In this document: one piece after another, positions 47,979 through 58,057 of the stretch
How the letters are laid out: each line of letters opens with the position of its first letter
How positions within the stretch are numbered: position 1 is the first letter of the stretch
NCBI RefSeq assembly: GCF_963920485.1
Contig: NZ_OY986431.1
Span: forward strand, 1,488,001-1,552,000
From: Cyanobium usitatum str. Tous
GTDB lineage: Bacteria; Cyanobacteriota; Cyanobacteriia; PCC-6307; Cyanobiaceae
DNA: 64,000 nucleotides
Reading direction: 5' to 3'
Position numbers and translations under genes: made by a program
Notes under the pieces: model-generated
What the model was told of the DNA's origin: nothing
The model's input: only the letters and a program-made list of their open reading frames with translations
The model's database searches: none

Positions 47979-48725
47979 TTAGGGGGCCAGACCCAGGGCT
48001 CCCTGGGCCTGGCCTTCGACCACGGCCATGGCGGTGGCGAGGTGGTCGGTGAAAGCACTCGCCGCCTGCCTTCCCTGGCCCTCCAAGCTGAGAGGTGGGC
48101 CGAAACAGAGCACGGCCCTATCCCCACGGCGGGGGGGGCGATGGCCGTAGGCGATGCCCACCGGCACCACCGGCACTGTCACGCCCTGGCCGGCGGCCAG
48201 CATGGCCAGGCGGGCGAGGCCCTGGTGCAGTCGCAGGGTGGTCTCTTCGCGCACGATGCGCCCCTCCGGGAAAACCACTAGCTGCTCACCGGCAGCAAGT
48301 AGGTCAACGGCGTAGCGCATGCTGGCCAGGGAGGGTCGCCCCTGACTCACGGGGAAGCAGCCCAAGCGGTGCAAAAACCAGCCCTGCAGCCCGCGCATCT
48401 CGTCAACCGTGACCATGAAGCGGCAATCCCGGCCGGTGATGCGGCGGCCTGCGGCGTGGGGCAAAAGCAGGGCATCCCAGCGGGCCCGATGGGTCGGAGC
48501 TAGCAACAGCGGCCCGCTGAGAGGCAGATTTTCGCGGCCAAGCACCTGAACGCTGCGGAAAAAAAAGCGCAGGCCAATGTCCTGGCTAGCCACCATGGCC
48601 AGCGGTGCCAGCCAGGGGCTGATGCCGTTGCAGAGCCCCTTTTCCCGGGAGGAGGGGGCCTGGGTGGACAACGCCGATGGGCCGGTTTGAACCGCCAACA
48701 ACCCGTTATGTGCGACCAAGCTCAA
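47979..48725 (-). CDS. 1-acyl-sn-glycerol-3-phosphate acyltransferase (PlsC-like)
   Basis: The 248-residue protein has the acyltransferase motifs: LLLAPTHRARWDALLLP (the H-x4-D site, with THRARWD), the binding block CFPVSQGRPS, and VVFPEGRIVRE (the FPEG site). It would acylate lysophosphatidic acid or a similar acceptor at the membrane. It diverges from pdxJ. Confidence 0.9.
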   Translation of the reverse strand: MSLVAHNGLLAVQTGPSALSTQAPSSREKGLCNGISPWLAPLAMVASQDIGLRFFFRSVQVLGRENLPLSGPLLLAPTHRARWDALLLPHAAGRRITGRDCRFMVTVDEMRGLQGWFLHRLGCFPVSQGRPSLASMRYAVDLLAAGEQLVVFPEGRIVREETTLRLHQGLARLAMLAAGQGVTVPVVPVGIAYGHRPPRRGDRAVLCFGPPLSLEGQGRQAASAFTDHLATAMAVVEGQAQGALGLAP

Positions 48726-48850
48726 AGTTAGGGGCTTGGCAATGGAGCTCGGCTCGAGCGCGGGCAGTTGGACTGGCGTCCCGAGCCGGCGCAGGTTGCA
48801 CTATCCATAGGATTTAGGCGGGTTCACCGCCTGCCCACCACTCCCCAGCC

Positions 48851-49600
48851 ATGGCCAGCCTCGGCGTCAACATCGACCACATCGCCAATGTGCGCCAGGC
48901 CCGCCGCACGGTGGAGCCCGATCCGGTGAGCTATGCCCTGCTGGCCGAGCTGGGGGGGGCTGATGGCATCACCGTGCACCTGCGGGAAGACCGGCGCCAC
49001 ATTCAGGACCGCGATGTGGAGCTGCTGCGTCAAACCGTGCGCAGCCGGCTCAACCTGGAGATGGCCGCCACCGCTGAGATGGAGGCGATCGCCCTACGGC
49101 TCAAGCCCGACATGGTGACCCTGGTGCCGGAGAAGCGTCAGGAGGTCACCACCGAGGGCGGCCTGGACGTGGCGGGCCAGCAGGAGGCCCTCACCGCCCT
49201 GGTCGGCAAGCTGCAGGGAGCCGGCATAGGCGTGAGCCTGTTTGTGGACGCCGAGTCGAGCCAGCTGGAGGCCTGCCGCGCCACCGGCGCCCGCTGGGTG
49301 GAGCTACACACCGGCGCCTACGCCGAAGCCAGCTGGAGTTTGCAGCCAGCCGAGCTGGCCCGGCTCACGGAGGGGAGCTTCATCGCCCGCAGCCTCGGGC
49401 TGCGGGTAAATGCCGGCCACGGCCTCACCTACCAAAACGTGGAGCCCATCGCCGCCATCGAGGGCATGGAGGAGCTCAACATCGGCCACACAATCGTGGC
49501 CCGGGCCCTGGCGGTGGGCCTGGAAGAAGCTGTCCGGCAGATGAAGGCGCTGATACAGAATCCGCGCCGCGACCCCCTGTTCGGCAGCCGCCAGCTATGA
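48851..49600 (+). CDS. pdxJ: Pyridoxine 5'-phosphate synthase
   Basis: This 249-residue enzyme condenses 1-deoxyxylulose 5-phosphate with 3-amino-2-oxopropyl phosphate in the DXP-dependent vitamin B6 pathway. It has [16 protein letters not shown] at the N-terminus, [43 protein letters not shown], and [15 protein letters not shown]-like [11 protein letters not shown] and [13 protein letters not shown]. The stop overlaps the next start by four bases (ATGA). Confidence 0.97.
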   Translation: MASLGVNIDHIANVRQARRTVEPDPVSYALLAELGGADGITVHLREDRRHIQDRDVELLRQTVRSRLNLEMAATAEMEAIALRLKPDMVTLVPEKRQEVTTEGGLDVAGQQEALTALVGKLQGAGIGVSLFVDAESSQLEACRATGARWVELHTGAYAEASWSLQPAELARLTEGSFIARSLGLRVNAGHGLTYQNVEPIAAIEGMEELNIGHTIVARALAVGLEEAVRQMKALIQNPRRDPLFGSRQL

Positions 49601-49917
49601 GCACCTATCACTTCATCGCCGCCAGCGAAGCGTTCCTCACCGTCGAGGAGCCCCTTGAGGAGGTGTTGCGCGAAAGGGTGCGCCACTACGGAGAACAGGG
49701 CAAGGAAATCGACTTCTGGCTGGTGAAACGGCCAGCCTTTCTCGATGCACCCCAACTCGAACCGATCGGCAGCGCCGTGCCGCGGCCAGCGGCGGCGGTG
49801 CTGTCCACCGATGAGAAATTCATCACCTTTTTGAAGCTGCGCCTGGAATTCGTGGCCGTGGGCCGCTTTGAGGCTCCCAGTGCCTCCATCCCCGACGCCC
49901 TCGCCAGCGCGCCCTAA
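49597..49917 (+). CDS. Ycf54 family, Mg-protoporphyrin ester cyclase complex subunit
   Basis: This 106-residue protein has [42 protein letters not shown] and [17 protein letters not shown], which is the Ycf54/MgPME-cyclase complex family. It stabilises the aerobic cyclase (AcsF/CycI) that makes the isocyclic ring of chlorophyll. Its start overlaps the pdxJ stop, and its stop overlaps that of the convergent gene. Confidence 0.93.
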   Translation: MSTYHFIAASEAFLTVEEPLEEVLRERVRHYGEQGKEIDFWLVKRPAFLDAPQLEPIGSAVPRPAAAVLSTDEKFITFLKLRLEFVAVGRFEAPSASIPDALASAP

Positions 49918-50249
49918 AACAGCCCCAGGAAGCGTTTGCGCGGCCCTTCATCGGAAGCTCCTTGGCCGCCATCCTGTTGGTAGCGAGGCTTGTTGTCGCC
50001 AATGGTGAGCAGGGCTTCCTTGTTTTTCCACCAGACCCAATCGCGGATTGGGGGCGTATTGGCAAGTTGCTGGCGGCTGAGCCCTAGGCCGAGCTTGGCG
50101 GAGGCAGCGAGCAGAACGTCGAGCATCTCCTCACCGTTGCCGCAGCGGGCCAAGGCCTCATTGGTGCGCTTGGCGCCATTGAGGGCCTTTACCAGGGCGT
50201 TTACCCGCTGGACCACCGACAACGACGCTGGATTCATCGGGGCTGGCAC
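49914..50249 (-). CDS. Small protein with a Nif11-like helical region
   Basis: This 111-residue protein has the segment LVKALNGAKRTNEALARCGNGEEMLDVLLAASAKLGLGLSRQQL, with the length, periodicity and G-x-x-L-S-x-x-Q-L end of Nif11-type domains, then PPIRDWVWWKNKEA. The tail is Gln- and Gly-rich. Nif11 domains serve as leader peptides or as small nitrogen-related proteins; there is no modification enzyme near, so a leader role is unlikely. The family call is tentative. Confidence 0.55.
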   Translation of the reverse strand: MPAPMNPASLSVVQRVNALVKALNGAKRTNEALARCGNGEEMLDVLLAASAKLGLGLSRQQLANTPPIRDWVWWKNKEALLTIGDNKPRYQQDGGQGASDEGPRKRFLGLF

Positions 50250-50352
50250 TGGCTTTGGGCGACCGTACCAGCGCTAGCCGGTCGACGGCGGTACCTGGGG
50301 GGCTGACAAGGAGCCGCTGGGCAGGCAAGACTGGAACTAACGCGATGGACTG

Positions 50353-51012
50353 ATGACGTCCCCTTCACGTTCCTGCCACCACTGGGTGATCGGGGACGTC
50401 CACGGCTGTGCCGACGCGCTGGAGCGGCTGGTAGCCCGTCTGCCAGCCGGCGACAAAATTGTGCTTTGCGGTGATGTGATCAACCGCGGTCCCCAGATTC
50501 TCCGGACCATGGAGCTGGCCTGGGGCCTGGTGAGCTCCGGCCGGGCCATCTGGCTGCTGGGAAATCACGAAGCCGACCTGGTGGCCGCCCTGCGGCAGGG
50601 CGACTGGACCGCTCAACGGGCCTTGGCCGGCTGCGACACCTATCGCCAGCTCGGCGACCACCACTGCCGCATCTGGCAGGAGCGGCTGGAGCAGCTGCCC
50701 CGCACCTACGCCGGCGAAGGCTGGCTAGCCACCCACGCTGGCTTCAATCCCGACACCTGGGAACCCGACCTCAGCATTCGCATGCCCTTCTGGCAGGCCT
50801 ACGACGGTCGCTTCGGTGAGGTGGTGATCGGCCACACCCCCGGGCCCCAGGTGCGTCGCCTCGGCCAGATCGTGATGGTGGATACCGGCGCCTGCTACGG
50901 CGGCCAGCTTTCGGCCTACTGCCCCGAAACCGGAGCCATTCAGGCCGTTTACGGCTTGCAAGAGCGCCGGCTCTCCTCCTTGCGCCAGGAGCTGGCAGGC
51001 TGCCTGCCTTGA
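50353..51012 (+). CDS. PPP-family metallophosphatase
   Basis: This 219-residue phosphatase carries all PPP-family motifs: GDVHGCADAL, GDVINRGPQ, LLGNHEADL, THAGFNPD and VIGHTPGPQV. This points to a Mn-dependent serine/threonine phosphatase or an ApaH-type dinucleotide hydrolase (the length is closer to PrpA/PrpB). The gene precedes recC. Confidence 0.92.
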   Translation: MTSPSRSCHHWVIGDVHGCADALERLVARLPAGDKIVLCGDVINRGPQILRTMELAWGLVSSGRAIWLLGNHEADLVAALRQGDWTAQRALAGCDTYRQLGDHHCRIWQERLEQLPRTYAGEGWLATHAGFNPDTWEPDLSIRMPFWQAYDGRFGEVVIGHTPGPQVRRLGQIVMVDTGACYGGQLSAYCPETGAIQAVYGLQERRLSSLRQELAGCLP

Positions 51013-51035
51013 TGATCCACCGCTGAGCATCTGTT

Positions 51036-54000
51036 TTGCTCACAGTTTTCCGGGGCAACCGGGCCGAACACCTAGCCGAACTCCTGGCCGCCCAGTTGCT
51101 GCTCACACCTCCCGGGCCGCTCGAGACGGTGCAGGTGGTGGTGAATACCTGGCCCACCAGCCGCTGGCTTGGGGAACAGCTGGCCGTGGGACTCGGTGGC
51201 ATCGCCGCCAACATCCGCTACCCATTTCCTGGCAGCCAGCTGCGCCAGATCGTTACTGGAGTGCTGGGCGAAACTGGCGCAGACCAGGATCCCTGGCGTG
51301 CCAGCCAGCTGGTGTGGCCCGTGCTGGAGCTGCTGCCCCAGCTGGTGGAGCAGCCAGAAGCTGCCTCGCTTAAGCACTGGCTAGGCCGCTACCCCCAGCA
51401 CGGCAGCAAGCTTGAGCTGGCCCACTGGCAGCTGGGCCGCAGCATCGCCGATGCCCTAGACGACCTCGCCCTGTATCGCCCTGAGCTGCTGGCAGCCTGG
51501 TGGTGTGGGGAGGACGGCCCACCCCTGCCGCCGGAGCAGGAGTGGCAGCGGCTGCTGGTGGGGCGGCTACGGGAGCGCCTGGGGGTGAAGCCCTTCGGCC
51601 TGCAGGTGCTGGAGGCCATCGCCCAGTTGCAGATCAAGGCGCCGCCGGCCGGCAGCCTGCCCGATCCCCTGCGCCTGTTTGGGCTCAGCAGCCTGGCGCC
51701 GATCCAGGTGCAGCTGCTGCAGGCTCTGAGCGTGCACACGAATGTGGACCTCTACCTGCTCACCCCCTGCCGCGACCTGTGGCAGCGCTGCACCAGCCGC
51801 CGCCAACTGCTCAGCGATGCGATCGCGCTGCAGCAGCCCCTTGATGGCGACTGGCTGCTGCAGGCCCCGGGCCTGGAGGCCCGTTTCGGCCGACTCGGCG
51901 GCGAGTTTCAGCAGTTGCTCGAAGGCAGCGGCGAGAGCCTCCAGGGCCAGTGGCAGGAAAAGGATTTGTTTGTGGCCCCGGCCAGCAGCCATCGGGGCCA
52001 GGGGCCAGCGCCCCTGCTGCATCAGCTGCAGCAACAACTGGCGGATCCGGCTGCCCAACCCCTGCTGCAGCGGGCACCGGCAGACAGCTCCCTGGAGTTC
52101 CACCGCTGTCCCGGCCCCCTGCGCCAAGTGCAGGTCGTGCGGGACCGCATCCTGCAGCTGCTGGCCGCCGATCCCACGCTCCAGCCCCGCGATGTGCTGG
52201 TGATGACGCCTCAGGTGGATGGCCTAGCGCCTTTGGTGGCGGCCGTATTTGGCGATCAGGAGGCCACTGGGGTGCCCCTCAATTGGCGCCTCACCGACCG
52301 CAGCCAGCAGAGCGAAGCCAGCCTCAGCCGCAGCTTGCTGGAGCTGCTGCGGCTGGCGGGGGAGCGGCTGACCGCCTCCGCCCTGGAAACCCTGCTGGAG
52401 AGTCCGGCGCTGCAGGGGCATTTCCAGCTCAGCGGTGCCGAGATGGCGGCCCTGCATCCCCTGCTGCAGCGCGGCGGCTTTCATTGGGGCCTCGATGCAG
52501 AGGAGCGCGGCGGCCTGGGCAGCGGCAGCCTCAGCTGGGTGATCGATCGGCTGCTACTGGGGCTGGTGCTGCCCTGCGACCCCGGCCTGGCCCCGGCCGC
52601 TACCGCCCCCCTGGCCAGTGGCGAGAGCATCGAGCTGCTGGGACGCTGGATGCACCTGCTCACCCGGCTGCGCCACTGGCTGGTGGAGCTGCGGCGACCC
52701 CGCTGTTGCCTGGCCTGGAACACCTGCCTGAGGGCCCTGCTGAGCGACCTATTCGGCGACGGCGACCAGGCTGGTCAGGTTGGCAACAATGGCCAGGACT
52801 GGGAGCTACCCCTGGTGCTAGCCGCCATTGACGACTGGCAGCAGGCCGCCGCCGGCTGCGACCTGGAGCTGGCCGCACCGGTGGTAGCAGCCGTGCTCGA
52901 TGAGCGCCTGGCTGCGGATTCGGGCCGGTTTGGCCACCGCAGCGGCGCCCTCACCATCAGCGCCCTCGAGCCGATGCGGGCGATTCCCCATCGGGTGATC
53001 GTGCTGATGGGGCTAGATGCAAACGCCTATCCCCGTCAGAGCAAGCGGCCCGGCTTCCACCTGCTGGAGCAGCAGCGCCGCCTCGGCGATCCCAACCCGG
53101 CCGACCAGGACCGCTACGTGCTGCTGGAGGCCCTGCTCTCAGCCCGCGACCATCTGCTGGTGACCTGGAGCAGCCGCGACCCCCGCAGCGGCGAAGAGCT
53201 GCCCCCGGCCACACCGGTACGCCAGTGGCTCGAGTGGCTGCAGGGGCAGCTGCCTTGTCGCGGTAGCGACCTGGTGATCAGTCACCCCGCCAACCCCCTC
53301 GACCGGGCCAATTTCCAAGCCAGCGGCGAGCGGCCGCCCGCCAGCTGCGACGAGCGCCTGCTGAAGGCCCGCCTGCTGCTCGACCAACCCCGCCAGCAGA
53401 GTGGCGCACCGCAACCGCCCCGGCCCCTGGCGGCCAGCGAGCCCCCTAGCGCCCCCCCGGCCCAGCCCAGCGATGCCTACGGGGATCTGCGCGACTGGCT
53501 GCTTGCCCCCCAGGCCAGCTGGCTGGCTGAATTGGGGCTAAAGCCGCGGGAATGGGCCGACAGCCTCGACGACCTCGAGCCCCTCAGCCTCGATGAGCGC
53601 GGGCGGGCGCTGCTGCTGCGCCAGGCCCTCGAAAGCCCCAGCGACCCAGGCCTAGATGGGCCCGCTGGCTGGCTGGCTCGCCACCGCGGCCAGGGCTTGC
53701 TGCCTCCTCAGGCGGCAGGCGAACTGGAGGCCGGCGGGCTCAGCCAGCGCTGGCGCAGCCTGCACGCCAGCCTCGAGGCCCTGGGCCCTGAACGCCGCCA
53801 GCTGGCACTCTGGCAAAACTGGCAGCAGGAGCTGCAGTGGCGGGGGAGCTCGGTGCTGGTGCTGCACACCGCCAAACCGCGCAGCCGCCACCGGCTGGAG
53901 CTGTGGCTGGCGCTGCTGCTGGCCGCCGCCGCCGACCAAGGGCCGCTGGATGGGGTGCTGGTGGCCCGGGGTGCCAAGGACTTCGGCGTGCAGTTGCGGC

Positions 54001-54302
54001 TGCAGGCGCCCCAGGTGGATAGCGCCCGGGCCGAACTACTGCGGCTGCTGGAGTTGCGCCAGCAGTGGCGCCAGAGCTGCTGGCCGGTGCCACCGGAAAC
54101 CGGCTGGGCCCTGCTCGATAAGGGTGAAGCGCGGGCCATCGAAACCTGGGAGGGCGGTTTTCAGGGGCGCGGCGAGCGGCTTGATCCGGAGCAGGCCCTC
54201 TGTTTCGGATCCGAGCTCAGTGGCGCCGCCCTGTTGGCCAGCGGTGAGCTAGCCGCCCGGGCTGGGGAGCTGCTTGGTCCGATGCGGGAGCGGTTGATAT
54301 GA
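51036..54302 (+). CDS. recC: Exodeoxyribonuclease V gamma subunit RecC
   Basis: The 1088-residue subunit holds the RecBCD complex together and recognises Chi. It begins TVFRGNRAEHLAELLAAQLL and contains VVVNTWPTSRWLGEQLAV, RYPFPGSQLRQIV, LFGLSSLAPIQVQLLQALS, GALTISALEPMRAIPHRVIVLMGL and the C-terminal part of a RecC fold. The start is a TTG at 51036. It starts a coupled operon: the recB ATG overlaps its stop (ATGA). The sequence is longer in Leu/Gln-rich helices than the E. coli protein. Confidence 0.95.
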   Translation: MLTVFRGNRAEHLAELLAAQLLLTPPGPLETVQVVVNTWPTSRWLGEQLAVGLGGIAANIRYPFPGSQLRQIVTGVLGETGADQDPWRASQLVWPVLELLPQLVEQPEAASLKHWLGRYPQHGSKLELAHWQLGRSIADALDDLALYRPELLAAWWCGEDGPPLPPEQEWQRLLVGRLRERLGVKPFGLQVLEAIAQLQIKAPPAGSLPDPLRLFGLSSLAPIQVQLLQALSVHTNVDLYLLTPCRDLWQRCTSRRQLLSDAIALQQPLDGDWLLQAPGLEARFGRLGGEFQQLLEGSGESLQGQWQEKDLFVAPASSHRGQGPAPLLHQLQQQLADPAAQPLLQRAPADSSLEFHRCPGPLRQVQVVRDRILQLLAADPTLQPRDVLVMTPQVDGLAPLVAAVFGDQEATGVPLNWRLTDRSQQSEASLSRSLLELLRLAGERLTASALETLLESPALQGHFQLSGAEMAALHPLLQRGGFHWGLDAEERGGLGSGSLSWVIDRLLLGLVLPCDPGLAPAATAPLASGESIELLGRWMHLLTRLRHWLVELRRPRCCLAWNTCLRALLSDLFGDGDQAGQVGNNGQDWELPLVLAAIDDWQQAAAGCDLELAAPVVAAVLDERLAADSGRFGHRSGALTISALEPMRAIPHRVIVLMGLDANAYPRQSKRPGFHLLEQQRRLGDPNPADQDRYVLLEALLSARDHLLVTWSSRDPRSGEELPPATPVRQWLEWLQGQLPCRGSDLVISHPANPLDRANFQASGERPPASCDERLLKARLLLDQPRQQSGAPQPPRPLAASEPPSAPPAQPSDAYGDLRDWLLAPQASWLAELGLKPREWADSLDDLEPLSLDERGRALLLRQALESPSDPGLDGPAGWLARHRGQGLLPPQAAGELEAGGLSQRWRSLHASLEALGPERRQLALWQNWQQELQWRGSSVLVLHTAKPRSRHRLELWLALLLAAAADQGPLDGVLVARGAKDFGVQLRLQAPQVDSARAELLRLLELRQQWRQSCWPVPPETGWALLDKGEARAIETWEGGFQGRGERLDPEQALCFGSELSGAALLASGELAARAGELLGPMRERLI

Positions 54303-57300
54303 GCCCAGCTGCCGGCAGCGATCAGGCCTTAACGCCAGAACAACCATTTGATGCCAATGCCTTTCCCCTGGATCCCGGGCTGCGGCTGCTAGAGGCCAGC
54401 GCCGGCACCGGCAAAACCTTCGCCCTGGCCCAGTTGGTGTTGCGCTATGTGGCCGAGGCCGAGCTAGGGCTGCGCCAGCTGCTGGTGGTGACCTTCACCG
54501 AGGCCGCCGCCGCCGAACTGCGCGATCGCATCGGCCAGCGCCTGCAGCGGGCCCTGGCCGGCCTGGAGAATCCAGATCTGGAGCCGCCCGATCCCACCCT
54601 GGCCGCCTGGCTGGAGCAGCAACGACCGCGGGCCGAAAAGTTGCGGGCCCGGCTGCTGCTGGCCCTAGAGGAACTAGACGCCGCCGACATCACAACCATC
54701 CACGGTTTCTGCCGCCGCACCCTGCAGCGCCACGCCCTGGAAGCGGGCCTGCCACCGGAGCTGCAGCTCGAAACCGACAAGGGCACCCTGGTGCGCCAGG
54801 TGGCACACGACTACTGGCAACAGCAGGTGCTGCCCCTGCCAAGCCACCTGCTAGCCGGGCTGCAGCAACAGGTTGGCGGCCCCGAAAGCCTCGAGGGCCT
54901 GCTGCGCCAGCTCGATGGCGATCCAGCCCTAGGCCTGGATTCCCTGCCGGCAACCCTGCGGGCCGACGCCCCCTTGGCACCCCAGCTCGAGGCCCTGTGG
55001 AGCGAGGCGTGGCACAACTTCCAGCAGCTCTGGGCCAGCCACGGCCAAGCCCTGGAGGCCGGCTTTTGCGCCGCCGCCAGCCAGTGGCGCGGCCAGGGCT
55101 TCAAAACCACCAGCCCCTACGTTCCCAAACCCACCAAGGACCGCTGCGGCCTGGTGCGGGGCTGGATCGCTGCCCAAGCCCCCGGCGGCGACTACGGCGC
55201 CACGGCAGGCAGCCAGGGCGGAGCCCAAGGCTTGCTGCGTGATTACTTCCACCCCGGCGCCTTTCTCAAAGTTGCCCGCAGCCTCGAGCCGGGCGCTGGG
55301 GAAGGCCCCGGCCCCTCCCTGCCTGAACGCCCCCTGCAGGAGGCGATCGCCCAGGTTTTGGATGGTCCGGCCGAAGCCCTGCTGCTGCATGCCTGCCACT
55401 GGGGCCGAGCCGAGCTGGGCCGGCGGCGGCGCCAGAGCGGAAGGCTGGGTTTCGCCCAACTGCTGGAGGGTCTTGATCCGGGCGAGCAGGCCAGTACCCC
55501 CCTGCTAGAGGCGGTGGGAGCCCGCTATGCGGTTGCCCTGATCGATGAATTCCAGGACACCGATCCGATCCAGTGGCGCATCCTGGCGCGGGCCTTCCAG
55601 CCTGAGCGGCACCGACTGGTGATGGTGGGAGATCCCAAGCAGGCGATCTATCGATTCCGCGGCGGCGACCTGCGCACCTACCTGCGGGCCCGGCAGGCCG
55701 CCGCCAGCTGCGGCGGCATCAGCAGCCTCCGCGACAACTACCGCTCCAGCGAGGCCCTGGTCGCCGGCCTCAACGGCCTGATGGGGCCGGGGCTGCGCCG
55801 CAGCGACCTGGCCGTACCAGCGGTGCGGCCCCAGGCGACCGACAACAAACTGCTCCTACCGGCTGGCCAGCACCCCCTGCAGCTGCTCTGGCTCGGCGGC
55901 AGCCGCCTGGCTGGTGAGAAACCACCCAGCCGCAGCACCCTGGAGCGGCAACTGCCCGACCAGATCGCCTGCTTCAGCGCCCAATTGCTCAACCAGGGGC
56001 TGATGCAACAGCGGGGCGAGCAGCGCCAACCCCTTAGCCCCAACGACCTATGCGTGCTGGTGGGCACCCACCGTCAGGCTGAAGCGCTGCGCGCCGCCCT
56101 TGATCGCTGCGGCATAGCCAGCAAGCTGGTGAGCCAGGGGGATGTGTTTGAAAGCGCCGGCGCCTCTGCATTGCAACGGCTACTCGATGCCCTGGCCGAA
56201 CCAGGCCGGACCCAGCGCCTACGGCTGCTGGCCGCCTCTCCCCTGCTGGGCTGGAGCGCGGAGCAAATCGCCTCCGCCAGCCCCGAAGCCTGGAGCAACC
56301 TGGCTGCGCGCCTAGCCCAGCTGGCCCTTGAACTACCCCGCCGCGGCCTGCTTGGGGTGCTGGCGAGCCTGCTGGAGCAAAAGGGGCTGGCCCAGCTATC
56401 CCTTAGCGGCCGGCTGCTGGCGGATTTGCAGCAGTGCGGTGAATTGGTGGCCGTGCGGCTCCATGCCGACCAACTGGGTCCCGCAGCGGCAGCCGACTGG
56501 CTGCGGCGCCTGCGGCTCGATCCCGACCGGGACATCCCCGACGCCCACCAGCCCCACAGCGACGTGGTCGATGAGGCCGTATCGGTGCTGACGGTGCACC
56601 GCAGCAAGGGTCTGGAATATCCAGTGGTGATCTGTCCCTACCTTTGGCAGGCAGGCGCTGAGAGCCGCAGCGGCCAGTCCATCGGCGTGCGCTGGCACCC
56701 GGGCGGCCCTGAAGGCGGGCAGCCCGAAGCCGTGCTCGACCTACACCTGAAAAACAACTGGGGCCCGGGCCAGGGCGCCAGCCAGCAGCAGCTTGGGGCC
56801 GAGCTGCAGGAGCGGGAGCGGCTTGCCTACGTCGCCGCCACCCGGGCCAAGCTGCTGCTGGTGCTGGCCTGGGGCCCGGTCTTGGGTCAGCAGGGCAATC
56901 CGCTGCACCCCTGGCTGTTCGACCAGGAGCAGCCCCCCGCCAGCGACCACGACCCCTACAGCGGCCGCAGTGATGCGGAGTGGCGCGAGCGGCTGGAGCA
57001 GGCAATCGCCCGCCGCCAGCTGCCCCTCACCCTGGTGCAGCCCCCCGCCAGCGGCCAGCGCAGCCAGCTAAGACCAGGCCCGGCCGCAGCTGGCCTACCC
57101 CTGCAGCGGGGCCCCGTACCCAGCCATGGCTTCGACAGCAGCTGGGGCCGCAGCAGCTACACCAGCTGGACCCAGGGCAGCCACAGCGCCGCCCCCGCAG
57201 CCGTGGAGGAGGGCCGCGAAACCGATGCCATCGTCACCGAACTCGAGGCATTGGCATCACCCGGCGCCTGGCCCCAGGACAGCCCTCTGGCCCCCTTCCC

Positions 57301-58057
57301 CCGGGGCGCCCAGGCCGGCGACTGCCTGCACCGCATCCTTGAGCAGCTCGACTACTGCCAACCCTTGGCAGCCCAGGCCGAGCTGGTGGGCCGCGAGCTG
57401 CAGCGGGCCGGTATCGCTGCCCAGCACAGCGAAGCGGTGCTAATTGGGCTGGAGCAGCTGCGGCACACGCCCCTGGGCGGCCCCTGCAACGACTTCAGCC
57501 TGGCCCAGCTTGAGCGCGGCGGCCGCCTCAATGAGATGAACTTCGATCTGCCCCTCGGCCTGGTGCGCAGCCCAGACCTGGCGCGTGCATTTGCCGACCA
57601 TCCCGAAGGCTGGTTTGGCAGCGCCTACGCCGAGCAGCTTGCCCAGCTGAAAGTGGAAAGCCGGGGCTTTCTCACCGGCTCGATCGACCTGGTATTTCGA
57701 CAGGGCGAGCGCTGGTGGGTGGCCGACTGGAAGAGCAACTGGCTGGGCGAGCGCGACGACCAGGGGCAGCCGCTGCACTGCGGTCCACGCCACTACGGAG
57801 CAGCAGCCATGGCAGAGCTGATGGCCGCCAACCACTACCCTCTGCAGGCTCACCTGTACCTGGTAGCCCTACACCGCTACCTGCGCTGGCGCCTGCCCGG
57901 CTACCGACCCGAGCAGCACCTGGGCGGCTACGTCTACGTGTTCCTGCGCGGGGTGCCAGGACCCACCACGGCCAGAGCGGTGCCCGGCATGTTTGTGGAG
58001 CAGCCGCCCCTGGCCCGCCTGCTCCAACTGGACCAGGCCCTGGGGGGCACACCATGA
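54299..58057 (+). CDS. recB: Exodeoxyribonuclease V beta subunit RecB
   Basis: This 1252-residue subunit has a UvrD-type 3'-5' helicase: Walker A EASAGTGKTFALAQ (about 33), FTEAAAAELRDRI, motif II ALIDEFQDTDPIQW, DPKQAIYRFRGGDL, SVLTVHRSKGLEYPVVI and the C-terminal RecB nuclease domain (GSIDLVFRQGERWWVADWKSNWLG, with the catalytic Asp and DxK). It is coupled to recC and recD by ATGA overlaps. A Gly/Ser-rich insert of about 60 residues (around 915-975) precedes the nuclease domain. Confidence 0.96.
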   Translation: MSPAAGSDQALTPEQPFDANAFPLDPGLRLLEASAGTGKTFALAQLVLRYVAEAELGLRQLLVVTFTEAAAAELRDRIGQRLQRALAGLENPDLEPPDPTLAAWLEQQRPRAEKLRARLLLALEELDAADITTIHGFCRRTLQRHALEAGLPPELQLETDKGTLVRQVAHDYWQQQVLPLPSHLLAGLQQQVGGPESLEGLLRQLDGDPALGLDSLPATLRADAPLAPQLEALWSEAWHNFQQLWASHGQALEAGFCAAASQWRGQGFKTTSPYVPKPTKDRCGLVRGWIAAQAPGGDYGATAGSQGGAQGLLRDYFHPGAFLKVARSLEPGAGEGPGPSLPERPLQEAIAQVLDGPAEALLLHACHWGRAELGRRRRQSGRLGFAQLLEGLDPGEQASTPLLEAVGARYAVALIDEFQDTDPIQWRILARAFQPERHRLVMVGDPKQAIYRFRGGDLRTYLRARQAAASCGGISSLRDNYRSSEALVAGLNGLMGPGLRRSDLAVPAVRPQATDNKLLLPAGQHPLQLLWLGGSRLAGEKPPSRSTLERQLPDQIACFSAQLLNQGLMQQRGEQRQPLSPNDLCVLVGTHRQAEALRAALDRCGIASKLVSQGDVFESAGASALQRLLDALAEPGRTQRLRLLAASPLLGWSAEQIASASPEAWSNLAARLAQLALELPRRGLLGVLASLLEQKGLAQLSLSGRLLADLQQCGELVAVRLHADQLGPAAAADWLRRLRLDPDRDIPDAHQPHSDVVDEAVSVLTVHRSKGLEYPVVICPYLWQAGAESRSGQSIGVRWHPGGPEGGQPEAVLDLHLKNNWGPGQGASQQQLGAELQERERLAYVAATRAKLLLVLAWGPVLGQQGNPLHPWLFDQEQPPASDHDPYSGRSDAEWRERLEQAIARRQLPLTLVQPPASGQRSQLRPGPAAAGLPLQRGPVPSHGFDSSWGRSSYTSWTQGSHSAAPAAVEEGRETDAIVTELEALASPGAWPQDSPLAPFPRGAQAGDCLHRILEQLDYCQPLAAQAELVGRELQRAGIAAQHSEAVLIGLEQLRHTPLGGPCNDFSLAQLERGGRLNEMNFDLPLGLVRSPDLARAFADHPEGWFGSAYAEQLAQLKVESRGFLTGSIDLVFRQGERWWVADWKSNWLGERDDQGQPLHCGPRHYGAAAMAELMAANHYPLQAHLYLVALHRYLRWRLPGYRPEQHLGGYVYVFLRGVPGPTTARAVPGMFVEQPPLARLLQLDQALGGTP

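Noticed and set aside
49914-50249. Nif11 leader peptide for a lanthipeptide (prochlorosin) cluster
   Set aside because: No double-Gly leader end, no Cys-rich core and no LanM enzyme nearby, so I kept it only as Nif11-like.
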